From an uncultured Clostridia bacterium (lineage in GTDB: Bacteria > Bacillota > Clostridia > Christensenellales > Borkfalkiaceae): DNA of 32,613 nt. The stretch spans positions 1 to 32,613 of the forward strand of contig CAUHGY010000013.1 in NCBI GenBank assembly GCA_959605945.1. Reading direction: 5' to 3'. Below are positions 25,276-31,771 of the stretch, piece by piece (position 1 is the first letter of the stretch; each line of letters begins with the position of its first letter). Under the pieces are notes generated by a model. It saw only the letters and a list, made by a program, of their open reading frames with translations, was not told the origin of the DNA and did no database searches. The translations under genes were made by a program, and so were the position numbers.

Positions 25276-27078
25276 GTGTTCTATTACGACGCATTGAATG
25301 CCGCCTGTAAAAGCGTGACGGGCGCGGTTCAGGAAAATACGGCTTTAAAAATCAGAGCCAAGTGCAGCGGCGGCTGCACTTTGGTCGTAAGAAAGGACGG
25401 CGGGGAGAGCATGCTGTTCGATATGCCTGCGAGCGAAGGCGTGTGCGAATGCGAGATCAAACTTCCCGTCGGGCTTTATTTTTATTTTTTTCGGCTGGGG
25501 GGCGGTCTTTTTGCCGAATGCGGCGACGACCTTACGGCGCGCCTGACATATAGAGAGCCCAAACCGTTCCAGCTGACTGTTTATTCTGCCGCTTATCGCG
25601 TGCCTTCCTGGCTTGAAGGCGGCGTCATTTATCAGATTTTTCCGGACAGGTTTTTTCGCTCCGGAAGCGGAGGTAAGATAGGCGGGGGAAAATACCTTCA
25701 CGGCAACCTTTCGGAAATGCCGCATTTTCTTCCCGATGCCGACGGCAGGGTTCTTAACAATGATTTTTACGGCGGCGATTTAAATGGCATAACGCTGGAA
25801 CTGCCGTATTTAAAGTCGCTGTCCGTCACGGCAATCTATCTTAACCCGATTTTCGAAGCTTATTCCAATCACCGCTACGATACCGGAGATTATTATAAAA
25901 TAGACCCTCTTTTGGGGGATGAAGAAGATTTTAAAAATCTTATTGCGGCGGCAAAAAAAGCCGGCATAAAAATAATACTCGACGGTGTGTTCAGCCATAC
26001 CGGAGACGACAGCGTTTATTTCAATAAGTATAAGCATTACGGCGAAGGCGGGGCATATAATGACGGGAATTCGCCCTACCGCAGTTGGTATAATTTTATC
26101 AGATATCCCGATAAATATCAATGCTGGTGGGGGATAGACACTCTGCCCGAAGCCGATAAGACCGATCCCGGTTACGTCGATTTCATCGCAGGCGAAAACG
26201 GCGTTGCCGCGCATTACGCGCGTATGGAAATCGGCGGCTGGCGGCTGGATGTTGCGGATGAGCTGCCGCAGGAATTCATTGAAAAAATCCGCGATTCCGT
26301 AAAAAGAGTAAACGAAGAGGCGGTAATTATCGGGGAAGTATGGGAGGACGCGTCCAACAAAATATCTTACGGCAGGCGCAGAAAATACTTACAGGGAAAA
26401 GAGTTGGATTCCGTTATGAACTATCCTCTGAAAGATGCGATTTTGGCTTTCGCGATAACCGGCGATGCAGACAGGCTCATGCGCACGGTCAGAGAACAGA
26501 TTGACCACTATCCGGGATTTGTTCTCCATTCGCTTATGAACGTTCTTTCCACTCACGACACCGCGAGGGTTTTAAGCGCCCTGTCGGGTATAGACGTCGC
26601 AGAGAAAAGCAAAGAAGAACTTTCCCGCTTAACTCTTTCAGGCGAGATGCTTGTTTCCGCAAAAAAACGGCTGAAAGCGGCGTCGCTTCTGCAATATACG
26701 CTTTGCGGCGTGCCTTCGCTTTATTACGGCGACGAAACGGGAATGCAGGGCTTTGCCGATCCGTTCAACCGCGCGTTTTTCGACCGGAAAGGCAGGGATA
26801 AAAAGTTAATCGAATGGTATAAATTTCTGGGTAAACTGAGAAAGAATTATCCGGTATTCCGTCATGGAGAATTTTCCGAAATATACCGTTCGCGAGGTGC
26901 TGTCGTTTTCAAGCGGTCGGACGAAAATTGCGGGGTTGTTATTGCCGTGAACGTCGGCGACGATCCGCTTTATTTTAATTTCGACGGGGTGCTTTTAGAT
27001 CTTATCGGCGGCAAAAGTTACGATTCACGGTTTGAACTTGGCGGGGGCGATAACGCCGTGTTGATAAAACCGGAATAA
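25276..27078 (+). CDS. GH13 alpha-glucan hydrolase (neopullulanase/maltogenic-amylase type)
   Basis: This intracellular GH13 enzyme probably trims alpha-glucan branches or maltodextrins left by GlgP. An N-terminal beta domain of about 110 residues precedes the barrel, which opens with GVIYQIFPDRFF. The insert YGGDLNGITLELPYLKSL and the NPIFEAYSNHRYDTGDY segment are typical of the GH13_20/GH13_39 region. Catalytic residues are Asp325 (GGWRLDVADELP), Glu354 (IIGEVWEDAS) and Asp428 (STHDTARVL). There is no signal peptide, so it acts on internal glucan. Length is 600 residues. The GTG start directly abuts the glgP stop (TAAGTG) with little ribosome site, so translation is probably coupled. Substrate choice (pullulan, cyclodextrin or branched dextrin) cannot be fixed by eye. 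It is the last gene of the operon; no terminator was seen before the T-box promoter. Confidence 0.92.
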   Translation: MFYYDALNAACKSVTGAVQENTALKIRAKCSGGCTLVVRKDGGESMLFDMPASEGVCECEIKLPVGLYFYFFRLGGGLFAECGDDLTARLTYREPKPFQLTVYSAAYRVPSWLEGGVIYQIFPDRFFRSGSGGKIGGGKYLHGNLSEMPHFLPDADGRVLNNDFYGGDLNGITLELPYLKSLSVTAIYLNPIFEAYSNHRYDTGDYYKIDPLLGDEEDFKNLIAAAKKAGIKIILDGVFSHTGDDSVYFNKYKHYGEGGAYNDGNSPYRSWYNFIRYPDKYQCWWGIDTLPEADKTDPGYVDFIAGENGVAAHYARMEIGGWRLDVADELPQEFIEKIRDSVKRVNEEAVIIGEVWEDASNKISYGRRRKYLQGKELDSVMNYPLKDAILAFAITGDADRLMRTVREQIDHYPGFVLHSLMNVLSTHDTARVLSALSGIDVAEKSKEELSRLTLSGEMLVSAKKRLKAASLLQYTLCGVPSLYYGDETGMQGFADPFNRAFFDRKGRDKKLIEWYKFLGKLRKNYPVFRHGEFSEIYRSRGAVVFKRSDENCGVVIAVNVGDDPLYFNFDGVLLDLIGGKSYDSRFELGGGDNAVLIKPE

Positions 27079-27114
27079 AAACTAAAAAAATTTTAAAAAA
27101 CTTTTAAAAAATGC

Positions 27115-27143
27115 TTGCCATTTGAAATTAAAAGTGATATATT
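27115..27143 (+). promoter_or_regulatory. SigA promoter of the T-box/trpB2 unit
   Basis: TTGCCA at 27115-27120, a 17-base spacer and TATATT at 27138-27143. Transcription should begin near 27150, just before the T-box leader. Confidence 0.82.
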
Positions 27144-27149
27144 TAAGAA

Positions 27150-27418
27150 AAAATAATCAAACCGATGAGGTAAAGTAGTAAGCATTTCTGCGTTTTTCAG
27201 AGAGTCTGCGGCGGGTGAAAGCAGACAGACGGGTTTTGCCGAATGGGTTACCGAGGGCGGGGGCGAACCGAAAGTAGTTTCCGACGCAGAAAGCCGAGCG
27301 TTAAAGCGGCAGGGTATGATAGTACCCGAAAAGAGGCGGAAATTTTTATATTTCCGTGAAAATGGGTGGCAACACGGATCGATTCGTCCCATACAGGGCA
27401 TCGGTCCGTTTTTGTTTT
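27150..27418 (+). promoter_or_regulatory. T-box riboswitch, tryptophan specifier (UGG)
   Basis: This leader RNA senses uncharged tRNA and controls read-through into trpB2. Stem I is closed by TTTCTGCGT near 27186-27194 with ACGCAGAAA near 27284-27292, and it contains CAGAGAG, then TCTGC/GCAGA around GGCGGGTGAAA, as in classical T-boxes. GAATGGGTTACCGAG holds the specifier UGG at 27244-27246. The T-box sequence GGGTGGCAACACGG (27364-27377) can pair in an antiterminator with CGTCCC. The competing terminator is 27375-27383 with 27400-27408 plus inner CCC/GGG, followed by TTTTTGTTTT. tRNA-Trp sensing agrees with the downstream tryptophan synthase-type gene. The specifier was assigned by eye from conserved flanks. 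Confidence 0.93.
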
Positions 27419-27442
27419 AAAAAAATTAAAGGAGAAAAAATT

Positions 27443-28825
27443 ATGGCGCAAAGAACAATTCCCACAAAGCTCATACTGGAAGAAAGAGAGCTTCCGAAAT
27501 GTTGGTATAACATAAACGCCGTCATGAAAGAAAAGCATGCGCCCGCGCTCAATCCCGCGACGCTTAAACCGTGCACCGAAGAGGATTTTTCGGCGGTATT
27601 CTGCAGCGAGCTTGTAAAACAGGAACTCAACACTTCCGATGTCGAGATACCTATTCCCGAAGAAGTGCAGGACTTTTATAAAATGACAAGGCCGGCGCCG
27701 CTCATAAGGGCTTATTGCCTTGAAAAAGCGCTCGATACCCCCGCAGAGATCTATTATAAATTCGAAGGCAACAACACTTCGGGCTCTCACAAGCTGAATT
27801 CTGCGGCTCCGCAGGCGTTTTATGCCAAAAAACAGGGGCTTACTTCGCTGACCACCGAAACGGGTGCGGGGCAGTGGGGCACGGCTCTTGCGATGGCATG
27901 CGCGTTTTACGGAATGGATCTTACCGTTTATATGGTAAAATGCAGCGCAGAGCAGAAGCCGTTCAGAAAAGCCGTTATGGAAACTTACGGCGCCAAGGTC
28001 ATCCCCAGTCCTTCCGAAACCACTGCCGCAGGAAGAAAAATTCTTTCCGAATTTAAAGATTGCTCGGGTTCTTTGGGGTGTGCCATATCGGAAGCTGTTG
28101 AAAAGGCCGTTGCGACGCCGAATTGCCGCTACGTTTTAGGAAGCGTTCTCGATTACGTCATTCTGCATCAGTCAATCATCGGTCTGGAAACGAAAACGGC
28201 GCTTGAGAAATACGGCGTTGAACCCGATATTCTGATCAGTTGCGTGGGCGGCGGCTCCAACTTCGGCGGCTTTATTGCTCCGTTTATCAAGGATAAAATC
28301 GACGGCAAAAAGAATTACCGCATAATAGGCGTAGAGCCGGCGTCGTGCCCGTCGCTGACGCGCGGAAAATACGCATACGACTTCGGCGATACGGGCAGAA
28401 TCACGCCGCTGATGAAAATGTATACGCTCGGCAACGGATTTATGCCTTCTGCAAATCATGCGGGAGGACTGCGCTATCACGGAATGAGTCCCATAGTATC
28501 CAAACTTTATCACGACGGATATATAGAAGCTATTTCCGCAGAGCAGACCAAGGTGTTCGAAGCCGCCGTAAGATTTGCCAAAACCGAAGGGATTTTACCC
28601 GCGCCCGAATCTTCGCACACCATAAAGGCCGTCATCGACGAAGCGCTGAAATGTAAGGAGAGCGGCGAAAAAAAGACCATAGTTTTCTGTCTCACGGGGA
28701 CGGGATATTTCGATTTGAAAGCATATATGTCTTATAACGAAAAAACTATGGCGGATTATATTCCCTCAGACGAAGATCTTGCCAAAGGTTTTGCCACTAT
28801 TCCCGATATTCCTCAGAATAGATAG
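27443..28825 (+). CDS. trpB2: TrpB2-type tryptophan synthase beta chain
   Basis: This PLP enzyme condenses indole with a serine-type substrate to give tryptophan. It belongs to the TrpB2 group, which is longer than TrpB1 at its N-terminus and often works without TrpA. The PLP lysine is Lys117 in FEGNNTSGSHKLNSA, ETGAGQWG is the following loop, and the phosphate-binding SCVGGGSNFGG is complete. Length is 460 residues. The start ATG 27443 follows AAAGGAGAAAAAATT; an upstream in-frame start at 27356 falls inside the T-box hairpins and is rejected. No trpA or other trp gene lies next to it, so it may salvage indole or supply tryptophan alone. Control by a Trp T-box means it is turned on when charged tRNA-Trp is scarce. 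Confidence 0.92.
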   Translation: MAQRTIPTKLILEERELPKCWYNINAVMKEKHAPALNPATLKPCTEEDFSAVFCSELVKQELNTSDVEIPIPEEVQDFYKMTRPAPLIRAYCLEKALDTPAEIYYKFEGNNTSGSHKLNSAAPQAFYAKKQGLTSLTTETGAGQWGTALAMACAFYGMDLTVYMVKCSAEQKPFRKAVMETYGAKVIPSPSETTAAGRKILSEFKDCSGSLGCAISEAVEKAVATPNCRYVLGSVLDYVILHQSIIGLETKTALEKYGVEPDILISCVGGGSNFGGFIAPFIKDKIDGKKNYRIIGVEPASCPSLTRGKYAYDFGDTGRITPLMKMYTLGNGFMPSANHAGGLRYHGMSPIVSKLYHDGYIEAISAEQTKVFEAAVRFAKTEGILPAPESSHTIKAVIDEALKCKESGEKKTIVFCLTGTGYFDLKAYMSYNEKTMADYIPSDEDLAKGFATIPDIPQNR

Positions 28826-28834
28826 TCAATACGC

Positions 28835-28863
28835 TTGCATTTTTTTATATAATGTATTAAAAT
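28835..28863 (+). promoter_or_regulatory. Probable SigA promoter of the acyl carrier protein gene
   Basis: TTGCAT at 28835-28840, 17 bases, then TAAAAT at 28858-28863. A perfect TATAAT at 28848-28853 is also present but lacks a good -35. The element starts 10 bases after the trpB2 stop. Confidence 0.6.
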
Positions 28864-28894
28864 AGAAAAAAAGCAAAAACGGAGGACTAAGCCG

Positions 28895-29122
28895 ATGGCA
28901 ACCGTAGATAAAATCAAAGAACTCATCGCCAAACAGCTCAATAAGCCCGTTGATTCCATAACCGAGGACAAGGAAGTTGTTAAAGATCTCGGGGCGGATT
29001 CTCTGGATGTCGTAGAAATGCTGATGAGCCTTGAAGAAGAGTTTAACATCACCGTTCCCGAAGAAGATGCAGTAAACATCAAAACGGTTGGGGATATCGT
29101 TAAACTTATCGACAAAAAATAA
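28895..29122 (+). CDS. acpP: Acyl carrier protein
   Basis: This 75-residue acidic carrier holds growing fatty acyl chains as thioesters on a phosphopantetheine arm. The attachment serine is Ser36 in DLGADSLDVVEMLMSLEEEF, the classical signature, preceded by helix 1 (VDKIKELIAKQL) and followed by ITVPEEDAVNIKTVGDIVKLI. The start ATG 28895 follows CGGAGGACTAAGCCG. It has its own probable promoter and a perfect terminator after it, and no other fatty-acid synthesis gene is nearby, so it could be the housekeeping AcpP or a second carrier. The sequence looks like the housekeeping type. Confidence 0.94.
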   Translation: MATVDKIKELIAKQLNKPVDSITEDKEVVKDLGADSLDVVEMLMSLEEEFNITVPEEDAVNIKTVGDIVKLIDKK

Positions 29123-29141
29123 TCGGTTGATAGATGAGTTT

Positions 29142-29168
29142 AAAGCCGGCGCGCGCGCCGGCTTTTTG
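29142..29168 (+). terminator. Rho-independent terminator of acpP
   Basis: A perfect 24-base GC-rich palindrome (29142-29165) with its left arm beginning AAAGCCGGCGC, ending in TTTTT. It begins 20 bases after the acpP stop. Confidence 0.92.
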
Positions 29169-29292
29169 CTTGTATTTTTCGCTAGCCGTTCCGATCTCGT
29201 GTTACGGACAGGCAAATACAGCGGGGTTTAACGGGAATTATTCGGCGCGGCAGCGGGCAGGTTAAATTTCGCTGAGCCCTGCGGAAACGCCG

Positions 29293-29328
29293 CACAAAAA
29301 AGCGCGGGATCCCCGCGCTTTTTTGTGC
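29293..29328. terminator. Bidirectional terminator between acpP and the minus-strand gene
   Basis: A near-perfect palindrome: GCACAAAAAAGCGCGGG on the left, its complement on the right with CCCGCGC and a T run. A-rich and T-rich flanks are symmetric, so it can end transcription from both sides, chiefly the minus-strand gene that stops at 29381. Confidence 0.85.
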
Positions 29329-29380
29329 CTGACGTCCGCATTTGCGTTTCCGGCGTCCGTTGCGCCGATTTAACGAAATT

Positions 29381-30013
29381 TTATCCGGGATACATCGGCA
29401 GTTCGAAAAATCCCGCGCAAACTTCCTGCGTGTATTCCTGACAGGGCGGTATCGCCGCATAGCCGTAAGACGGCAAAAGCAATTCCACTTCCATTACGAT
29501 TTTAAGGATGATCGAAACGCATCCGTCTATCGTAAATTGGTTGAGAGCGGTATAAGACCCCTGGGTCGAAACGAGAGAGACGACGGCCTCCACCGAGTAC
29601 GGCATTATCGATGCCGTGGGCAGATTGAGTATCACGTCCTTGGTGACGGTTACGGTAGAAGTCGCAACTCCTTCTACGCCCGCCGCGTCGGTATAAGCCA
29701 CCGAAACGGGTATGGTTATATCCGCACGTACTCTGGCGGAATTGGGGCGTTCGGCAAGCGGCTCTATCAGCAGATTGCTGATGGTGCCCTGCGCGGTGGT
29801 GCTCTTTGCGCTTATAAACGTCAACGGGTATGTAGGTGTTACGGGTGTAATATTCGTAAGCGTGAGAACGACGTCGGTAAGCTGGGTCTGCTGCATACAC
29901 GCGTCGAAAACTTTTTTGACCTGAACGCAAACTTTCTCGCATAAACCGTTCAAAGGATTTCCGCTTATCGGGCCGGGACATCTATCCGACTGAAAATTAC
30001 AGAAAAACGACAT
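29381..30013 (-). CDS. Conserved cysteine-containing protein of unknown function
   Basis: This 210-residue protein has no signal peptide and no obvious membrane helix. The N-terminus holds five cysteines (5, 12, 25, 29, 39) within RCPGPISGNPLNGLCEKVC and VKKVFDAC, a sequence I associate with a conserved clostridial family of unknown function. The middle is made of beta-strand-like Thr/Val/Ile stretches (LTDVVLTLTNITPVTPTYPL, RVRADITIPVSVAYTDAAGV), and near the end are more cysteines (DGCVSI, PPCQEYTQEVC). The strand pattern is reminiscent of spore-coat or spore-surface proteins such as DUF3794-type domains, but I cannot assign it. A very strong AAGGAGGATAAT precedes the ATG, which suggests high expression. 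It is monocistronic, with a bidirectional terminator after it. Confidence 0.82.
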   Translation of the reverse strand: MSFFCNFQSDRCPGPISGNPLNGLCEKVCVQVKKVFDACMQQTQLTDVVLTLTNITPVTPTYPLTFISAKSTTAQGTISNLLIEPLAERPNSARVRADITIPVSVAYTDAAGVEGVATSTVTVTKDVILNLPTASIMPYSVEAVVSLVSTQGSYTALNQFTIDGCVSIILKIVMEVELLLPSYGYAAIPPCQEYTQEVCAGFFELPMYPG

Positions 30014-30035
30014 ATTATCCTCCTTTTTGGTTTTC

Positions 30036-30048
30036 TATATTCAATATA
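30036..30048. promoter_or_regulatory. AT-rich palindrome upstream of the minus-strand gene
   Basis: TATATTCAATATA is a perfect 13-bp palindrome with a central C, 22 bases upstream of the start at 30013. It could be an operator or overlap a -10 element. In the remaining intergenic stretch (30014-30312) I see a small GCGGGC/GCCCGC hairpin near 30083-30098, T runs near 30178-30200 and a TATAAT at 30283-30288 for the plus-strand gene, but no clear gene. Confidence 0.4.
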
Positions 30049-30316
30049 TGCTTGTCGCACCCGATTATGATACAGTCAATTCGCGGGCGCTGCCCGCAGA
30101 AGTAAAGCGTCGGTTGAAATGATTTTAAACCGCGTGCGTAAAACTCGGCGTGTACGTATTTCTTCCGCAAGCACGCATTTTTTGCGGCGGGTTTTTTGCA
30201 TCGTAATAAGTAGTCAATAAAACTTTACATAATATAACAAAAACTTAATGCAATTTTGATAGTGTCTGTTTTTTAAATGCTGTATAATAAAAAATGTAAA
30301 AAGGAGATTTATATGA

Positions 30317-30646
30317 GTGGCAAAATCTTCTGCGTCGGGGACTGACGGTTATGCGATGATCGGAAGAACTGATAAAGTCAGCGGCGTCATATCCGCTGCC
30401 GTTCCGAGTTTGAAATACGATAGCGGTTCAGGGGAAGCGACGGGAATAATAGATGTATATAACGAAAATATAACTATAACGGCTGAGAATTTTAATGACG
30501 GATATAAAACTGCATATAGCGTTGCTGCAGGTGAAACCATATTTGTCGAAAACAAAACCGAATATATAGATATCAAAGGAGTTGGCGGGGAAACGGTTCA
30601 CAGGGTAGATTTTTTGAATCCGCTGTTCCCCATGCAGACAAATTGA
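30317..30646 (+). CDS. Hypothetical protein, start ambiguous
   Basis: I do not recognise this 109-residue protein. It is soluble and looks beta-rich, with GVISAAVPSLKYDSGSGEA, GIIDVYNENITITAENFNDG and GETIFVENKTEYIDIKGVGG, reminiscent of a small beta-sandwich or PilZ/PH-like unit, with no signal peptide. The GTG at 30317 lies 10 bases after AAGGAG. An ATG four bases earlier (30313), at better spacing, opens only a 10-codon frame that would join this frame if one base were removed near GTGG. Either the GTG start is real or the ATG frame carries a one-base change. The next gene begins one base after the stop, so the two are probably co-translated. Confidence 0.65.
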   Translation: MAKSSASGTDGYAMIGRTDKVSGVISAAVPSLKYDSGSGEATGIIDVYNENITITAENFNDGYKTAYSVAAGETIFVENKTEYIDIKGVGGETVHRVDFLNPLFPMQTN

Positions 30647-30647
30647 A

Positions 30648-30905
30648 ATGAAAAAAAGAATTATCGCTGCAAAGATTTTGCTGTTCGGCGGCATTGCGGC
30701 GGAGATGGCAGTACTGGCGGTTTTGTTTTCGGTCGGAATAGTCCCGCGGTTCCGGCTGTGTGCCGTGATAGTAGTCGTAACGTATATTCCGCTTGAAGTT
30801 GCGGCACATTTCATAAGCAGGTGCCCGAATTGCCATATGTCGCTGCATTACAGAGCAAGCATTTTGTGTGATTACTGTCCGTATTGCGGGAGAAAGTTCG
30901 ATTGA
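30648..30905 (+). CDS. Small membrane protein with C-terminal zinc ribbon
   Basis: This 85-residue protein has two hydrophobic helices (about residues 6-30 and 36-54) and a cytoplasmic-style tail with a zinc-ribbon pattern, CPNC at 59-62 and CPYC at 77-80, plus an extra Cys at 74. It ends CGRKFD. It lies one base after the preceding gene with no separate ribosome site, so translation is probably coupled. Its function is unknown. A strong terminator after it closes a two-gene unit. Confidence 0.78.
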   Translation: MKKRIIAAKILLFGGIAAEMAVLAVLFSVGIVPRFRLCAVIVVVTYIPLEVAAHFISRCPNCHMSLHYRASILCDYCPYCGRKFD

Positions 30906-30970
30906 AAAAGGAATTTGCGCCGTAAGGCGGAATGGAGAGAATCAGAGACGGTAAAAATTTAAAATTTTAT

Positions 30971-31010
30971 CCGCCCGCCCGCTGGAAAAAGCGGGCGGGC
31001 GGAGGTTTTT
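30971..31010 (+). terminator. Rho-independent terminator after the small membrane gene
   Basis: CCGCCCGCCCGC (30971-30982) pairs perfectly with 30991-31002 around an 8-base loop and is followed by AGGTTTTT. Confidence 0.85.
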
Positions 31011-31035
31011 AAAAGTTCAGAAGGCAGCTATTTGC

Positions 31036-31064
31036 TTGTTAAAAAATGTTTTTTGTGTTATTAT
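31036..31064 (+). promoter_or_regulatory. Promoter of the metallophosphoesterase gene, close to its start codon
   Basis: TTGTTA at 31036-31041, 17 bases, then TATTAT at 31059-31064. The expected start point (31070-31072) is immediately before ATG 31073, so the message would have almost no leader. Confidence 0.6.
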
Positions 31065-31072
31065 ATAAACCT

Positions 31073-31771
31073 ATGAAATTTTACGCCATAAGCGATTTGC
31101 ATATTTCCACAACAACAGATAAGCCTATGGATATATTCGGCGGCAGTTGGGTGGGGCATATGGATAAAATACGCGCCGACTGGATAAATCGGGTAGAAGA
31201 AGACGACGTCGTTTTAATAGGCGGCGATATAAGTTGGGCGATGAATATTTCCGAAGCCAAAGCCGATATATACAGCCTCGCCGATCTTCCCGGGATAAAG
31301 GTGATGATAAAGGGCAATCACGACTATTGGTGGAGCAGTATAAGCAAGGTCAGAGATATGCTGCCCGAGAAATTCTACGCGCTGCAAAACGATGCGATAA
31401 GGCTGGGCGGCGCGGTCGTGTGCGGTTCGCGGCTGTGGACCGTGCCGGGTTCTCCCGATTACGGCGATAAGGACGAAAAACTGTATTTAAGGGAAACGGA
31501 AAGACTGAAACTATCTTTGAAAGAAGCGGCAAAACTGCTGGAAACGGGCGATAAACTCATCGCCTTGATTCATTTTCCGCCGTTCAACGTCCGCCGAGAA
31601 GCGAGCGCGTTTACAGAACTTTTCGAAGAGTATAACGTGAATTCGGTGGTATACGGGCATTTGCACGGCAAAGGCATAAGGGCGGACAGGCTGGTTATAA
31701 AAAACGATGTGAAATACTATCTGACGGCATGCGATCAGGTAGATAACAAACTTACGGAGATAAAGTTATGA
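31073..31771 (+). CDS. Calcineurin-like metallophosphoesterase (COG1768-like)
   Basis: This 232-residue cytoplasmic enzyme has all blocks of the two-metal phosphoesterase fold: FYAISDLHIS (Asp and His ligands), LIGGDISWAMN (GD), MIKGNHDYWW (GNHD), ALIHFPPF (His) and VYGHLHGKGI (GHLH). The layout fits the predicted phosphohydrolases of COG1768; the substrate is unknown. I chose ATG 31073 because MKFYAISDLHI is the usual opening; the ATG at 31046 would lie within the promoter. There is no ribosome site before 31073, consistent with a leaderless start. The stop overlaps the ATG of the next gene (ATGA), so both are expressed together. Confidence 0.92.
   Translation: MKFYAISDLHISTTTDKPMDIFGGSWVGHMDKIRADWINRVEEDDVVLIGGDISWAMNISEAKADIYSLADLPGIKVMIKGNHDYWWSSISKVRDMLPEKFYALQNDAIRLGGAVVCGSRLWTVPGSPDYGDKDEKLYLRETERLKLSLKEAAKLLETGDKLIALIHFPPFNVRREASAFTELFEEYNVNSVVYGHLHGKGIRADRLVIKNDVKYYLTACDQVDNKLTEIKL

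Noticed and set aside
27356..27442. Extended N-terminus for TrpB2 starting at 27356
   Set aside because: That stretch contains the T-box sequence and the terminator hairpin, and the ribosome site AAAGGAGAAAAAATT lies just before ATG 27443.
29293..29328. Palindrome as an insertion-sequence end or attachment site
   Set aside because: A-rich and T-rich flanks around a GC stem between a plus-strand and a minus-strand gene fit a bidirectional terminator, and no transposase or target duplication is seen.
30256..30288. TTGATA and TATAAT as a promoter for the 30317 gene
   Set aside because: The spacing is 21 bases, too long for a SigA promoter. The TATAAT may still be the -10 element, but the -35 is not identified.
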